64,000 bases of DNA from Muricomes intestini (GCF_004346165.1 NZ_SLZZ01000015.1:1-64000); one strand, 5' to 3'. Shown: positions 18,016-25,983, counted from the first letter of the stretch. Notes: generated by a model from the letters alone, not told the origin. Numbers and translations: made by a program.

Positions 18016-18074
18016 CAGTGTGTTGAGTGTGAATCGGATTATCGAAAGACACAATTGAATCTTGGGATATCAAT
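18016..18074 (-). repeat. Island junction repeat R3
   Basis: Plus-strand core CAGTGTGTTGAGTGTG, followed by a diverged tail (GATTATCGAAAGACACAATTG...). On the minus strand the core reads SHSTHCKC. It lies about 90 bp before the truncated Fic gene. Confidence 0.55.
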
Positions 18075-18111
18075 GTTGTTTATGGCGGAATACCGTTCAT
18101 AATATATAAAC

Positions 18112-18145
18112 AAGCCCCTTACCTGCTTAACAAATAAGGGACTTT
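18112..18145 (-). terminator. Intrinsic terminator after the toxin gene
   Basis: Minus-strand hairpin with arms AGTCCCTTA and TAAGGGGCT (one mismatch) around a 13-base loop, 17 bp after the ParE-type toxin stop, followed by TGTTTATAT. Confidence 0.6.
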
Positions 18146-18161
18146 CATAATACTTTCTACT

Positions 18162-18491
18162 TTATTCAAAAACCTTTAGAATTTTGGCCTTATAATCAAC
18201 AAGCATATGAAATACTCTAAGTATGTAGACGGTTTTTTCTTTTTCATTAATCAGAAAAAATATTTTGTAATTTTTATAATATGTTTTCCTAATCCCATAC
18301 CTCGCTAACTCTTCGTCTTCATCTAATTCATGACTTTGTGGAAACATACTAAGGCTACTTATTGTCTTTCGAAATCCTCCCACCATATTAATTGCAGTCC
18401 CAGGCGCTTTTAGTTTAAACGCAATATAATCTGTCTGATTTACAATGTCACTTTCTGCTAACGGTAAGGTTATAACTTTATATATTGTCAT
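18162..18491 (-). CDS. RelE/ParE-family toxin
   Basis: Read from the ATG at 18491 (MTIYKVITLPLAESDI), a 109-residue protein of usual ParE/RelE size. It has the N-terminal strand-helix, the conserved YGIRKTYYKNYKIFFLINEKEKTVYILRVFH beta-sheet region and a short C-terminal tail. Its start overlaps the antitoxin stop by 14 bases, so the two are coupled. An in-frame earlier start at 18560 is possible but would run through most of the antitoxin. Whether it targets gyrase (ParE) or mRNA (RelE) cannot be told. Confidence 0.85.
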   Translation of the reverse strand: MTIYKVITLPLAESDIVNQTDYIAFKLKAPGTAINMVGGFRKTISSLSMFPQSHELDEDEELARYGIRKTYYKNYKIFFLINEKEKTVYILRVFHMLVDYKAKILKVFE

Positions 18492-18648
18492 CGGAATATC
18501 TTTTCTCCAGTTCATTGAAGAATTCATTATGATCACGGCCTTTTCCCACTGCGATATCACGATAACTCTCTAATACCATTTCTCTTACCTGTTTCTGGTT
18601 TTCATCAATTTCTTTACGATAATCTATAAGCTGTTGTGCCGGACTCAT
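18478..18648 (-). CDS. Small antitoxin partner of the ParE/RelE toxin
   Basis: A 56-residue acidic helical protein (MSPAQQLIDYRKEIDENQK... then GKGRDHNEFFNELEKRYSDDNI). GAGGTG stands six bases before the ATG. Its size, charge, position directly upstream and 14-base overlap with the toxin gene fit an antitoxin. It lacks an obvious DNA-binding domain at the N-terminus. The family is not identified with certainty. Confidence 0.75.
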   Translation of the reverse strand: MSPAQQLIDYRKEIDENQKQVREMVLESYRDIAVGKGRDHNEFFNELEKRYSDDNI

Positions 18649-18745
18649 ACAAATCACCTCTTCCTTTTTCTACTTCTATCTTTAGTATACTCAAAAACTC
18701 TTGTCAATACAAGAGATTAATATTTAAATTTTTAAACTACTTCCA

Positions 18746-18877
18746 TCAAAAATTATCTAACTCTAAATTGTACCCCTTGTCAAGGACATTTTTAAACCGA
18801 TAAACCTTTTCTAAAGTGTCACGCACAAAGCCCTGCTCCCTTGCTATTTTGTTCAGTTCTTTTTTGGTTAATCTCAA
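18746..18877 (-). pseudogene. AbiEii toxin, 5' fragment only
   Basis: A TTG start lies at 18877, with GGAGGAG seven to ten bases upstream inside the end of abiEi. The 43 residues (LTKKELNKIAREQGF, then RDTLEKVYRFKNVL) match the start of AbiEii-type nucleotidyltransferase toxins; the frame then goes off and stops at 18746. The nucleotidyltransferase core is missing, so there is no toxin activity. Confidence 0.7.
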
Positions 18878-18878
18878 G

Positions 18879-19634
18879 TTACTCCTCCAATTCTGCCATA
18901 CGCTTAAAATTCTTCGGGACATACATCTGCCATGCGGACACATACTCCATCGTCTGGCGCTCCATTGTATCTGAAAAATAGCGTCTGCTTTTCCCCATAT
19001 ATTCACGGCATTTATCAAAAAACTGTTCTGTCAGTTTTAAATCTTCTTTTAACGGTTCTAGTATAAACCCGGCCTTTTGGTAGAGAAACTGTTTCCCATA
19101 CAGTTCCAGGTAATACAAAAGTTTATCCTCATCAAGAAACGGAACCATCTGCAGACAATGATAAAGTTCGGAGATTCCTCCTGCCTTTTCCAAATCATTC
19201 ACAGAATCCAAAACGGTTCGTTCCGTGTCCGTCACCTTTATTTTGTTCTCTTTCTGAAGCACTCCGGGCTTAATCCGCTCCGGAAAGCACTGGTACTGAT
19301 ACCCATCAAAGGAAAATGGGCGGAACCGTCCGCTTCCCGATACCTGCACCGTATGCATCATCTGGTTTGTAAAACCAAGGTACTCAAATGCGCTATGGTG
19401 AGAAATGTATCCATTTTCCAAAATATGGCTTCCTATCTCAAAACGACTGGCTACCGGAGCACCTGTTTCCATGCTCACGGCTACATACAGTCCTTTCTTT
19501 ACCTGCTCCACATAATGTTTTTGAAGGTATTCGCGAATCAATGAATATATCGTATTTCTATTTTCACTTATAATCTCTGCCAGAGCAGGATAGCCAAAAA
19601 CTCTCTCATCAATTAGCTGCCCGTAATATTTCAT
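18879..19634 (-). CDS. abiEi: AbiEi-family antitoxin / transcriptional regulator
   Basis: A 251-residue protein with the N-terminal winged-helix domain of type IV antitoxins (residues 15-65; TIYSLIREYLQKHYVEQVKKGLY) and the AbiEi C-terminal domain (SHHSAFEYLGFTNQ, then KVTDTERTVLDSVNDLEKAGG). The ATG at 19634 has GAGGTG eight bases upstream. AbiEi represses its operon by binding inverted repeats; here a perfect 24-bp inverted repeat stands immediately before the ribosome site. Its toxin gene is reduced to a stub, making this an orphan antitoxin. Confidence 0.88.
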   Translation of the reverse strand: MKYYGQLIDERVFGYPALAEIISENRNTIYSLIREYLQKHYVEQVKKGLYVAVSMETGAPVASRFEIGSHILENGYISHHSAFEYLGFTNQMMHTVQVSGSGRFRPFSFDGYQYQCFPERIKPGVLQKENKIKVTDTERTVLDSVNDLEKAGGISELYHCLQMVPFLDEDKLLYYLELYGKQFLYQKAGFILEPLKEDLKLTEQFFDKCREYMGKSRRYFSDTMERQTMEYVSAWQMYVPKNFKRMAELEE

Positions 19635-19648
19635 ATAACATTCACCTC

Positions 19649-19706
19649 GTTTTAATATTAGCACAAACCCATGGTTATTTCAATGGGTTTGTGCTAATAT
19701 TAAAAC
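19649..19706. promoter_or_regulatory. Perfect 24-bp inverted repeat before abiEi
   Basis: Arms at 19649-19672 and 19683-19706 (core TAGCACAAACCCAT and its complement) are perfectly complementary around a 10-base spacer. On the minus strand the palindrome ends right at the abiEi ribosome site. It is probably the AbiEi operator, though as RNA it would also form a strong leader hairpin. Confidence 0.8.
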
Positions 19707-19785
19707 TTCTTGGTAACAGTTTAGCCTTGGGGTTGAACTGTTACGAAAATGGAGGTCTTTTCAAGGTTCTGTCTTGTTTAGAGAG

Positions 19786-20004
19786 TTAATTATTAAGGAA
19801 GTTCAGAAAATCAGTATTAGATATGTATTCAATATTTTCTAATGTCTGCCCTTTCTCACTATTAATAATGATATTACGGACACTACCTTCCATCCATTTA
19901 CCATCATCAGGCACTAAAAAAGTTTTATCTGGACCTATTTCAATATTTTTGACTGCTTCAAATCTAAGAAATCCATTTGGACTGTCATTAGCTAGCTGAA
20001 GCAT
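19786..20004 (-). pseudogene. Unidentified C-terminal protein fragment
   Basis: The 72-residue open frame can be read upstream to about 20055 without a start codon (WIKDSIIEISSDRFINPERF...). It looks like the tail of a larger soluble protein (FEAVKNIEIGPDKTFLVPDDG). No family is recognised. It adjoins the recombinase relic. Confidence 0.45.
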
Positions 20005-20048
20005 GAAAGAAAACCTTTCAGGATTTATAAATCTATCTGAAGAAATTT

Positions 20049-20163
20049 CTATAATGGAATCCTTAATCCACTTTCACAATCAAAGAAAACTCCAGCTAGC
20101 ACCCAGTCAGGATTGCCCTGAATCTTCTCCCTGTAATATTCCATCTGTGCCGCTAATTTTCAT
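20049..20163 (-). pseudogene. Relic of a large serine recombinase
   Basis: The minus strand reads KLAAQMEYYREKIQGNPDWV followed by LAGVFFD, matching the resolvase-domain segment of large serine recombinases (usually ...YYxxxIxxNPxWxxAGxYxDxGISG). It stops at TAG 20049, where GISGT should come. The catalytic Ser region upstream is absent. It stands directly beside repeat R4, as an integrase stands beside its attachment site. Confidence 0.65.
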
Positions 20164-20268
20164 TTTATCTTACCATCCCCTCGCTGCAACAGAACACAGC
20201 ATTCTATACGTGTTGAGTGTGTGATAAAGAGTCCCGCAAAGCACAATTTAATCTTAGCGTAAGTAATA
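20160..20268 (-). repeat. Island junction repeat R4 (RlmD-type gene 3' end)
   Basis: The minus strand reads THSTRIECCVLLQRGDGKIK and then stops at 20160, an RlmD/TrmA-type C-terminus. The plus-strand core CGTGTTGAGTGTGTG is followed by the tail AAAGAGTCCCGCAAAGCACAATTTAATCTTAGC, matching R2. It marks the right limit of the defence island. Confidence 0.6.
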
Positions 20269-20299
20269 ATTAACTAATTTTCATTATATCCATAATATT

Positions 20300-20405
20300 T
20301 CAAAACCAATCCACCAACTCAATACCATTGACACCACGAATGACTGGTATGCTGTCTAAATATTTCTGAGCATCAGGGCAGATTTTCCAATGAACACATT
20401 TGTAT
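20300..20405 (-). pseudogene. Unidentified protein relic
   Basis: The minus strand reads YKCVHWKICPDAQKYLDSIP followed by VIRGVNGIELVDWF and a stop at 20300, with a TGA two codons before. It resembles a real protein tail but the family is not recognised. Confidence 0.3.
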
Positions 20406-20448
20406 CAGAATGCTCGTGCAAAAGGTGCTGCTGGAACGAGACTCACCC

Positions 20449-20823
20449 TTAGATATCCGTTATAAATAGTATCCTTGCTTTTAATTCCCCGTAGTTGATT
20501 ACTGCTCTTTTCTCAGGATTCTCTCCCTCCTGATAGTAATTCACATAGCCTTTCTCAGCTTCATCAAAAACCAAAGCATAATAATCCAGGGCAGCTCCCG
20601 CTTTTCCGCAGGCCTCTCCCGAAAAAAACAGCTTCAGCCTAATCCGCTGCTGTTTTTCAGCATCATCCACCAGCATTAGCTGCCAACTAAGGCCGTACTT
20701 GTCCTGAACCCATGCATACTGCTTACTAAAGGGATAAGCACCCAAAGGCATAAGCTCTATTTCCCCGTCAGACAAGCTGGCGTGGAGCCTGTCAACCTCC
20801 TCCGGGACAGCGCAGGCAACCAT
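20449..20823 (-). pseudogene. PhnB-like VOC protein fragment
   Basis: The end of one PhnB/3-dmu-9_3-mt module is recognisable (VPEEVDRLHASLSDGEIELM, then QDKYGLSWQLMLVDD), as is the beginning of a second (RLKLFFSGEACGKAGAALDYY). The N-terminal half of module one and the C-terminal half of module two are missing. Upstream the sequence switches directly to an endonuclease III-like relic, so the apparent start is not native. Confidence 0.65.
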
Positions 20824-20985
20824 AAGGGAAATAGAATTTCCGGGGATAGGTTGCCTCTAAAATTGGCGATTGCCTTCTCGCCATTGCCACACACAGTGTT
20901 CTGAGTAAGCACCGTGCCAACCATCACCTCATAGGGCGTATCCGCAGGCCACCAATATGCGTGATCTCCTTAGATTGACTATTGA
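20824..20985 (-). pseudogene. Relic of an endonuclease III-domain protein
   Basis: The minus strand reads HAYWWPADTPYEVMVGTVLT then QNTVCGNGEKAIANFRGNLSPE, the N-terminal helix-hairpin-helix region of the endonuclease III-related family (usually WWPAxTPxEVxVGAILTQNT). Nothing of the catalytic Lys/Asp or Fe-S part remains; a stop follows at about 20822. Confidence 0.6.
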
Positions 20986-20999
20986 AAATCAAATGCAAT

Positions 21000-21770
21000 T
21001 TATTGAAACAAATAGCTGGTCATTGACACGGAACCTGCCAGACAGCTGTTGTTGTAGACTGATACTTCATCCTCCTGATCTGCGGCACCCAATATATACA
21101 GGATCGGATTAAAGTGATCCGGCATAGGAACGGCTAACCTTGCCGTTTCTCCCAGACTCATATAGTCAACGACGTCCTCATATTTCTTGTTTTCGATGCC
21201 ATCTTTGATATAATCGTCAAACCGGTAGGCCCAATCAAATCCCTTGCCACGCATAGATGCGTCAACCCTTCGCAGGTTGTGAACGATATTTCCGGTGCCA
21301 AACAGTAGAACGCCTTGCTGTCTCAAGGATTTCAGTTCCTTACCAATCTGATAATGCACCGCTGGCGGAGCGGCAGCATCTATGCTGATTTGAAAGACGG
21401 GTATATCCCGTTTTTGGTACATATGAACCAGAACAACCCAAGTCGCGTGGTCAATACCCCAGGAATTATCAAACTCATTTGGTCGGCTGATTAACCTTTT
21501 TACATCTTCTGCAAGCATCGGATTGCCGGGAGCATCATAGCGAACCTCATACAACTTTTCTGGAAATCCATACATGTCATAGATCATCTTCGGATTCTCC
21601 TCGTTCATAATTTTAGTCCCTTTTGTAAACCAATGTGCCGAGATAGATACGATGGAGTCCGGTTTAGGTATTTCTTTTACCATATCCCTCCAAGTTCTGG
21701 TAAAACGGTTGTCTTCTATTGCGTTCATCGGCGAACCGTGACCTATAAACATCATCGGCATTTTAGACAT
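21000..21770 (-). CDS. ygiD: YgiD-like class III extradiol dioxygenase (DODA family)
   Basis: A 256-residue protein close in length to E. coli YgiD, a zinc/iron-dependent 4,5-DOPA dioxygenase. Family motifs are present: GHGSPMNA near the N-terminus, SISAHWFTKG, GIDHATWVVL, GTGNIVHNLR and MPDHFNPILYILGAA, which carry the metal-binding His residues. An AGGAGG site precedes the ATG. The catechol substrate here is unknown. In other bacteria such genes often occur beside electrophile or quinone response genes, which fits the neighbouring reductases and Rrf2 regulator. Confidence 0.9.
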   Translation of the reverse strand: MSKMPMMFIGHGSPMNAIEDNRFTRTWRDMVKEIPKPDSIVSISAHWFTKGTKIMNEENPKMIYDMYGFPEKLYEVRYDAPGNPMLAEDVKRLISRPNEFDNSWGIDHATWVVLVHMYQKRDIPVFQISIDAAAPPAVHYQIGKELKSLRQQGVLLFGTGNIVHNLRRVDASMRGKGFDWAYRFDDYIKDGIENKKYEDVVDYMSLGETARLAVPMPDHFNPILYILGAADQEDEVSVYNNSCLAGSVSMTSYLFQ

Positions 21771-21917
21771 ATTAATACCTCCTATTCAGTATGTGTTTGC
21801 TATTTATTTTTAGCCGTGCGTTTTATTACCTTATTTCTAATCGTCCGGTATTCCGTACGGCTTGAATAAGGATAATTAATTTTTCCCACCCATAAACGTT
21901 TCCGTCCGCTTTTGCCG

Positions 21918-22553
21918 TCAGTTACTCACCGCCGGTGCTTTTCGAACATAGTCAGCACTGTCAATCTGCTCCAACATAAACCAAGCCAAATCAGTACGCG
22001 ACAACTTTGAGCCAAGCTTGTCCTTCCCCAGATACCCTGCCCGAATATGTTTAGACAGCGGTTTATCCGTCAAAAGTGCGGCAATTCTTACGAGTGTCCA
22101 GTCAGTATTTGAGTCACGAACCAACTGGCTGTATTTATTGATTTGTTCGTAGGTAATCGGTCTGCCCCGCCGAATCATGTTTCTTCTCATCCTGAAACGA
22201 GATCCGTCCTTATCAAGAGAATCCTGATTGCTGGTGGTAGAAAGAACGATGAATCTTTTAATTCCGTATTCTTCCATCACGGATAAGACATTCGCAATAC
22301 CATCGCTCAGTTCCGCATCCGATGGCTTTCCCGTAGGCCCAAGCGCACTGATGACCCCATCACTGCCTTTCAGGGCGGTTCTCAGTGTTTCTTTATCACC
22401 AAGCTCGCCTTGAACTACCTCTAATTGAGGATTCTCGATAGTAACCTTTCGAGAATCACGGACAAAAGCAACGACATTGTATCCGCGGTCGAGTGCAAGT
22501 CTTACCACCTCACTCCCCGTTTTTCCCGTTGCGCCAAAAACAGTGATTTTCAT
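21918..22553 (-). CDS. NAD(P)-binding atypical SDR, YwnB-like
   Basis: A 211-residue Rossmann protein: GATGKTGSEVVRLAL at residues 5-19 binds the dinucleotide, and ISALGPTGKPSD and ERFIVLSTTSNQ-like strands follow. The start at 22553 (MKITVFG) is chosen because GGAGG lies seven bases upstream; the longer frame reads through that site. YwnB-like proteins are NmrA-type reductases. In Bacillus ywnB neighbours the Rrf2-type gene ywnA, and a related Rrf2 gene is 3 kb away here. Confidence 0.85.
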   Translation of the reverse strand: MKITVFGATGKTGSEVVRLALDRGYNVVAFVRDSRKVTIENPQLEVVQGELGDKETLRTALKGSDGVISALGPTGKPSDAELSDGIANVLSVMEEYGIKRFIVLSTTSNQDSLDKDGSRFRMRRNMIRRGRPITYEQINKYSQLVRDSNTDWTLVRIAALLTDKPLSKHIRAGYLGKDKLGSKLSRTDLAWFMLEQIDSADYVRKAPAVSN

Positions 22554-22881
22554 TTGACATCCTCCTTCCAAAACAACTAATTAATCGGCTATAATTGCGT
22601 CACATTTTATAACCAGCATCCACCCCGTTCACGAGCAAAGGCTCTATCGCCGTACCCCCTGCTTTTGAGCGGCAATATCTGCTGCGTCAACGCTTGGGTG
22701 ATGGTAACGTGATTTTTTCGATGTTTTACCTCCTTTTATCTGGATGGCATGCGCCGGGCAAAATGAATGCAGACGAAATAATAATAGCAGGGGACGTCTT
22801 TTTGCCAATCCGGTGTATTATTTTCGTACATCGTGATCTTCCCGTCCAAACGAACCTCGGCACAGAATCGAGCACACAGGC

Positions 22882-22980
22882 CTGCCGCTCTACGTCATTG
22901 CGCAGGAGACCAAGTATCACAATGCCAGCCGTTTTTCGGAAATTTTCAGAGGAGCCTATGGAATCCCCCCTACCTGTACC
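22882..22980 (+). pseudogene. Relic of an AraC-family C-terminus
   Basis: The plus strand reads KYHNASRFSEIFRGAYGIPP, the second helix-turn-helix of AraC regulators (usual form GYxNxSxFSRxFKxxFGxSP). It has no intact frame around it. The rest of 22554-23082 contains no gene that I can support. Confidence 0.5.
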
Positions 22981-23082
22981 GGAAAATCCTCTTCTCCCCG
23001 AACTACAGGAAGGTTCCAATCGAATAGCTGGAAACCTCTTCCTGAGCTTTTCACCGCTGTCGTAAAAGCAATAAAAGCAGGA

Positions 23083-24054
23083 TTAAAACTCCATCCGAAA
23101 GGCCACTTTCCCTTGGGGATGCTCTGCCAGAACATACTCTATAGCTTTTGCCGTTTCGTCCGGCGTGTAAATATGGTCTATATACGGCTTGACCTTGCCC
23201 TCGTCCGCCAATCTGCCCAGTTCCTCCAGTCTCTGCCTTTTGGGCTGGAAGGGAAAAGCCGCTGAGCCGAATTTTTTCCCGCTCCCGATGGCACGAACCG
23301 GTCCTGCCGCCATACCGCTCAATGCCTTCGGCGTGCCTCCAATTAAGACATACCTGCCGCCCTGATTCAGCAGCTTCTTATATACCGACAAGGGATGATA
23401 CCCATTGACCGCAATGATCCTGTCGTAGGTTTTTCCGGTCCCCGCAATATCTTCCTTTTTATAATCAATCACATGGTCTGCCCCCAGGCCTTGCGCCATT
23501 TCCACATTCCGCGTACTGCACACGGCGGTAACAATGCCACCATATGCCTTGGCAAGCTGAACGACAAAATGCCCGACACCCCCGGATGCCCCTTGTATCA
23601 GCACTTCCTGTCCCGGCCGTATCTTTGCGGCGCAAACCGCTCCAAGTGCTGTTATGCCGCCTGTGGGCAATGCCCCTGCCTGCTCAAAGGAAAGCGAATC
23701 AGGTTTTGGAGCCACTTCTTTCTCATTGGCAAGCACATACTCCGCCCAGGCACCGATAAAGCCTTTTGCGAGACCGAACACCGCATCGCCCTTTTTCAGA
23801 CCTTTCACACCGTCTCCAATTTCCTCCACAATGCCCGCAAACTCCACGCCCAGTGGCTTTCCGGCCGCAGGCATCGCCAGATTCAGCACCCGTCCAAGGC
23901 CGATGCTTCCAAAGCGCATATACTCCATATTTGTGATTGCAGAAGCCTTCACCCTTACAAGCACCTGATGAGCCCCCGGTGATGGTTTTGCAATCTCTCC
24001 CATACGGAGCGATTCCTCCGTCTTTCCAACCCCGGTATAAACAACAGCTCTCAT
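23083..24054 (-). CDS. Zinc-independent MDR oxidoreductase (quinone reductase-like)
   Basis: A 323-residue medium-chain dehydrogenase/reductase. The N-terminal GroES-like domain has GVEFAGIVEEIGDGVKGLKKGD; the Rossmann domain has GASGGVGHFVVQLAKAYG (about 145-165). The catalytic-zinc Cys/His set and the structural-zinc Cys cluster are absent, as in quinone reductases. The ATG at 24054 is preferred over the GTG 12 bases upstream because GAGGTG stands at proper distance. It follows the flavodoxin gene by one base, so the two are cotranscribed. Confidence 0.88.
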   Translation of the reverse strand: MRAVVYTGVGKTEESLRMGEIAKPSPGAHQVLVRVKASAITNMEYMRFGSIGLGRVLNLAMPAAGKPLGVEFAGIVEEIGDGVKGLKKGDAVFGLAKGFIGAWAEYVLANEKEVAPKPDSLSFEQAGALPTGGITALGAVCAAKIRPGQEVLIQGASGGVGHFVVQLAKAYGGIVTAVCSTRNVEMAQGLGADHVIDYKKEDIAGTGKTYDRIIAVNGYHPLSVYKKLLNQGGRYVLIGGTPKALSGMAAGPVRAIGSGKKFGSAAFPFQPKRQRLEELGRLADEGKVKPYIDHIYTPDETAKAIEYVLAEHPQGKVAFRMEF

Positions 24055-24055
24055 C

Positions 24056-24505
24056 TCACTCTTCACCTCTTTCCTTTAGTGAAGCGGCCACCTTCTGAGC
24101 GAACCTCCTCGCATTTTCCAGATCCATCGCATCGGGATGTCCCTTATTGTCCGTTCCCGGCGAATCTCCTTTGCAGGTAAACGGTTCCCCTGCGATAGAT
24201 ATCTGCTGTTCCCTTAATAAAGCTGCAATCAAAGCCCCAATCTCAAGCTGGTTGCCATAGGTTCCAAAGGCAGCGGCGTTTTTTACAATTTCAGGGTTCA
24301 TCCCCTGAAGGAATGCCCTCGTCTTTCGATGGGGCTTGTGAAAATAAATTCCGTCCCCGACAAAGAGCAGATCGACCGGAGCAGTGAAATCTATTTTTTC
24401 TTTGCCAATTCGTTCCGCTCTGATATGAAACGATTCCGCGATGGCTTCAGCAACCTTCCTGGTATTGCCGGATCGTCCGGAATGGTATACTACTTTGACA
24501 TTCAT
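24056..24505 (-). CDS. Flavodoxin family protein
   Basis: Read from 24505 (MNVKVVYHSGRSGNTRKVAEAIAE), a 149-residue flavodoxin-like protein with the FMN phosphate loop SGRSGNTRKV at residues 9-18 and the second FMN loop near AAFGTYGNQ. It probably shuttles electrons or reduces quinone-like compounds. Earlier in-frame starts exist, but the AAGGAG site best serves the ATG codons near 24505-24514. It is the first gene of a pair with the MDR oxidoreductase. Confidence 0.85.
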   Translation of the reverse strand: MNVKVVYHSGRSGNTRKVAEAIAESFHIRAERIGKEKIDFTAPVDLLFVGDGIYFHKPHRKTRAFLQGMNPEIVKNAAAFGTYGNQLEIGALIAALLREQQISIAGEPFTCKGDSPGTDNKGHPDAMDLENARRFAQKVAASLKERGEE

Positions 24506-24623
24506 TTTCTCCATTTCTCCTTCCTGGATATATGACAAATCGACTACAGTAATCTTGAAGTCGACCATTTACCGCCCCTCTCTCTGTTATAAGTTATAAG
24601 CTTTCTCGATCGCAGGTTCCGTG

Positions 24624-25311
24624 TCAGAACACCATAGTTTTCGGAGTAACGCCCTTTGGATATTCCTGTTCCCCGTCCAGCTTTTCAGAATATACCTGGT
24701 ACCACATCTCTGCAATCGTATCGGGATCATTGACGCCGCCGGTTCCGGCTTTCATCATCAGTCCCAAGGAGCGGTGTGCCACCAGAATCCCCTTTGGAGA
24801 TAATTCTGTATGCAGATTGGCGATATAACTGCGAAGTCCCGCCATAGCAATTCCAATGTTCCCCAGCATTGACATGGGATACAGAGCGGACAGCCCGGTG
24901 GTAAACAGCAAAGCACCCCCGCCGCGTTCCTGCATATCTGGAAGCACACTATTGACCACATTGATAGCACTAATCACAAACCCCTCAAAGGGCGCCGTAG
25001 CATTTTCCACCGTAACATTCACCGCTGTGGCGGGGGGGAGCAGTGGTGGGTACCGGACTGAGCTCCAAGACGTCAATGGATCCGTATTTTTCTTTGATGT
25101 CAGCCACGGCATTTTCCACCGCTTCCTTTTTGGTCAGATCCGCCGGATAATAAGACGCCTCAATTCCCTGATCCTGCAGTTCTTTGACCATGGACTGCAG
25201 CTTTTCCTCGTTTCGCGCAATTAGAGCTATTTGGAATCCCTCTTTGCCAAAAGCCTTTGCCAGAGACAATCCTAACCCTTTTCCTGCACCTGCAATAAGC
25301 ATTGTTTTCAT
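24624..25311 (-). pseudogene. Short-chain dehydrogenase split by a frameshift in a G7/C7 tract
   Basis: From the ATG at 25311 (GGAGG eight bases upstream) the SDR N-terminus is intact: MLIAGAGKGLGLSLAKAFGKEG with the cofactor Gly motif, then ADLTKKEAV. At 25032-25038 a run of seven G (C on the coding strand) shifts the frame. Removing one C joins it smoothly to the second half (ENATAPFEGFVISAINVV, SALYPMSMLGNIGIAMAGLRSY). The usual catalytic YxxxK is not clearly present. It could be a fixed mutation, a slippage switch or a sequencing error. Confidence 0.75.
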
Positions 25312-25368
25312 AACAGTAACCTCCTTCATTTTGAATGGTATTCCTTTTTCTGTAATGTATCCATTGGT

Positions 25369-25397
25369 CTACAAAGATTGTAGTATGTTTTACTACA
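25369..25397. promoter_or_regulatory. Overlapping palindromic operators between SDR and rrf2 genes
   Basis: CTACAA-aga-TTGTAG (25369-25383) overlaps TGTAGTA-tgttt-TACTACA (25379-25397). Both are perfect. They lie in the divergent promoter region, 58 bp before the SDR start and 98 bp before the rrf2 start, as expected for a regulator acting on both. Confidence 0.65.
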
Positions 25398-25494
25398 GAT
25401 TATCATAAAGTTTTTGTAACGTCAATGGCTACAGATTTACTTTTTCGGATTCTTATGTTATCCTTATTGCAGAATACAGTTGAGGTAAACCATT

Positions 25495-25968
25495 ATGCGA
25501 ATGAGTACAAAATTCCCGTTAGCCGTGCATATTCTTATGATTATTGCCGCTTTCGGGGAGAAAACAAAAATTAACAGTGAAATGCTGGCGAAAAGCACAG
25601 GTGCCAACGCCGTTACCATCAGAAATATTTTCAAGTCTCTGAAAGGTGCCGGTATGATCTCCATCTCTCCCGGACCGGGCGGTGCGAAGCTTGCACGCAG
25701 TGCGGACGACATCTCCTTATGGGATATCTTCCTGGCCGCCGAATTGTCAGATCCTGACCAGTTCTTTCAGTTTCATGAGCAGTCTGATATGCGTTGCCCC
25801 ATTGGCAGCAACATTTTCGGCGTACTGAAGGGGCACTTGGATGAAAGCGTCGATGCCATGAAGCAGAAGCTGTCAGCAGTGAGCGTCGCCTTATTGCTGG
25901 ACGAAACAAAGGAGCGGTTATCCGATTTATCCCTGTGCTCAAGGCAGCATGCTGCAGACGATTTTTAG
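25495..25968 (+). CDS. Rrf2-family transcriptional regulator, YwnA-like
   Basis: A 157-residue Rrf2 protein: an N-terminal winged helix (INSEMLAKSTGANAVTIRNIFKSLKGAGMI), then the wing GPGGAKLARSADDISLWDIFLA and the CPIGSNI segment. It has only two Cys (C101 and one in SLCSRQH), not the three-Cys Fe-S cluster of IscR or NsrR, so thiol-based sensing of electrophiles is more likely. It is divergent from the SDR gene, with paired palindromes between. It starts at ATG 25495 after GAGG. Confidence 0.88.
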   Translation: MRMSTKFPLAVHILMIIAAFGEKTKINSEMLAKSTGANAVTIRNIFKSLKGAGMISISPGPGGAKLARSADDISLWDIFLAAELSDPDQFFQFHEQSDMRCPIGSNIFGVLKGHLDESVDAMKQKLSAVSVALLLDETKERLSDLSLCSRQHAADDF

Positions 25969-25983
25969 AAAACAGGAGAACAT

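Noticed and set aside
19649-19706. 24-bp inverted repeat as a transposon end or CRISPR-like unit
   Set aside because: There is one palindrome only, with a 10-base spacer, placed exactly before abiEi; an operator explains it better.
20449-20823. Intact VOC-family gene
   Set aside because: Both modules are incomplete and upstream sequence belongs to another gene relic.
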